Made by a program: the position numbers and the translations under genes
Shown: positions 63,295 to 64,000 of the stretch, in pieces
How the letters are laid out: each line of letters starts with the position of its first letter
How positions within the stretch are numbered: position 1 is the first letter of the stretch
DNA from: CANKHA01 sp963731585
GTDB taxonomy: Bacteria > Pseudomonadota > Alphaproteobacteria > Rhizobiales > Xanthobacteraceae
Direction: 5' to 3'
NCBI GenBank assembly: GCA_963731585.1
Contig: CAVSWC010000011.1
Location: forward strand, 200,155 to 264,154
Length of the DNA: 64,000 nucleotides
Notes under the pieces: generated by a model
The model's input: only the letters and a program-made list of their open reading frames with translations
The model's database searches: none
What the model was told of the DNA's origin: nothing

Positions 63295-64000
63295 TAGGCA
63301 TTCTCGGTGCTGAGCAGCGCAAACGGCGTGCGGGCGAGGATGTATAGATCCAACAGCAGCGACCAGTTCTCGATGTAATAAAGATCATGCTCGACGCGGG
63401 CCTGGATTTTCTCGGCGGTGTCGGTTTCGCCGCGCCAGCCATTGATCTGCGCCCAGCCGGTGATGCCGGGCTTCACGCGGTGGCGCGCGAAATAGCCGTC
63501 GACGGCTTCGTCGTAGCGCCGCTGCGCGGCTTGCGCATTCACGGCGTGTGGGCGAGGGCCGACGAGTGACAGGTTGCCTTTGAGAACCACATTGAAGAGC
63601 TGCGGCAACTCGTCGAAGCTGGTCTTGCGGATGATGCGTCCGACCCGCGTCACGCGCGGATCGTCCCTGGTGACGAGCTTGGACGCCATGGCGTCGGCCT
63701 GCTCCGCGTACATCGAACGGAATTTGTAGATTTCGATCAGCTCGTTGTTGAAGCCATAGCGCTTCTGCTTGAACAGCACGGGTCCGCGGCTGTCGAGCTT
63801 GATAGCGAGCGCGACCAGCGCCATGACGGGCGCGGCGGCGAGCAGGGTCAGGCCGCCGACGATTTTGTCGAACAGCCATCTCATCACGATGTCCCAATCG
63901 GCAATCGGCCGGTCGAACAGGTCGAGCACCGGAACGTTACCGAGGTAGGAATAGGAGCGGGGACGGAACTGCAGCTTGTTGATATGGGCCGCCAGGCGAA
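63291..64000 (-). CDS. Polyprenyl-phosphate hexose-1-phosphate transferase (exopolysaccharide sugar transferase), C-terminal part
   Basis: The frame is open to the window end, so the N-terminal part (in this family often four transmembrane helices plus a CoA-binding-like domain) is outside. The visible part reads LAAHINKLQFRPRSYSYLGN, then the membrane hairpin KIVGGLTLLAAAPVMALVAL, KQKRYGFNNELIEIYKFRSM, DPRVTRVGRIIRKTSFDELP with the catalytic Asp-Glu, LVGPRPHAV and RVKPGITGWAQINGWRGET. This transferase puts the first sugar phosphate onto undecaprenyl phosphate. The ATGA overlap with the Wzy-like gene indicates coupling. Confidence 0.9.
   Translation of the reverse strand, partial: RLAAHINKLQFRPRSYSYLGNVPVLDLFDRPIADWDIVMRWLFDKIVGGLTLLAAAPVMALVALAIKLDSRGPVLFKQKRYGFNNELIEIYKFRSMYAEQADAMASKLVTRDDPRVTRVGRIIRKTSFDELPQLFNVVLKGNLSLVGPRPHAVNAQAAQRRYDEAVDGYFARHRVKPGITGWAQINGWRGETDTAEKIQARVEHDLYYIENWSLLLDLYILARTPFALLSTENAY

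Noticed and set aside
1..64000. CRISPR array, insertion sequences, rRNA or tmRNA
   Set aside because: No regularly spaced direct repeats with unique spacers, no transposase-like protein and no rRNA or tmRNA sequence were recognised on reading both strands.

Overview
The window looks like a GC-rich chromosomal segment of an alphaproteobacterium of the order Hyphomicrobiales (Rhizobiales), close to the Bradyrhizobium/Rhodopseudomonas/Pseudolabrys lineages. The evidence is gene content and order: pleD; gatC-gatA and nearby gatB; rpoZ then rsh-pdxJ-acpS-lepB-rnc-era-recO; nrdR-ribD-ribE-ribH-nusB-thiL; and bamE / cytochrome c chaperone / DUF177 / plsX / fabH / ihfA / merR. It is mostly housekeeping core genome. 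No prophage, insertion sequence, plasmid function or CRISPR array was seen.

Layout. 0-8.4 kb: the end of pleD, a nitronate monooxygenase, a secreted protein, the GatCAB amidotransferase genes, a tiny lysine-rich ORF behind a large hairpin, and a GST. 8.7-11.2 kb: Sel1-repeat protein, tRNA-Ser(GCU), a divergent kinase-fold protein and a secreted beta-helix protein (a small accessory patch). 11.3-20.1 kb: Rieske oxygenase, alpha/beta hydrolase, lytic transglycosylase, dapA, mscL, smpB, peroxiredoxin, family 5 uracil-DNA glycosylase and NYN nuclease. 20.4-27.9 kb: rpoZ and the rsh-to-recO run. 28-40.5 kb: Gly/Tyr/His-rich secreted protein, parC, a ZIP-transporter/multicopper-oxidase operon, bpt, RDD protein, ilvA, an orphan molybdenum hydroxylase large subunit, hemB and a DUF6163 protein. 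40.7-50.8 kb: LdtR-type regulator, glyA, nrdR, riboflavin genes, nusB, thiL, an MFS transporter and a proton-pumping pyrophosphatase. 50.8-58.2 kb: bamE, cytochrome bc1 chaperone, phospholipid/fatty-acid initiation genes, ihfA, merR, two small secreted proteins, htpX and a PilZ protein. 58.4-64 kb: acyltransferase, seven-repeat secreted protein, small ORF, tRNA-Pro(GGG), O-antigen ligase-like protein and a polyprenyl-phosphate sugar transferase (an exopolysaccharide locus that continues past the window).

The most striking property is a large number of reading-frame breaks in otherwise intact and mostly essential genes (gatA, recO, glyA, nrdR, ribD, thiL, plsX, fabH and others). Almost every break is a net single-base insertion in the coding direction. 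This looks like an insertion-biased sequencing or assembly error rather than gene decay, and it is worst across plsX-fabH. I therefore annotate these genes as whole CDSs spanning the breaks. The best candidates for new biology are modest: the hairpin-led tiny basic protein at 7.1 kb, the ZIP/multicopper-oxidase operon, the kinase-fold protein beside tRNA-Ser, and paired inverted repeats at 34.1 kb.
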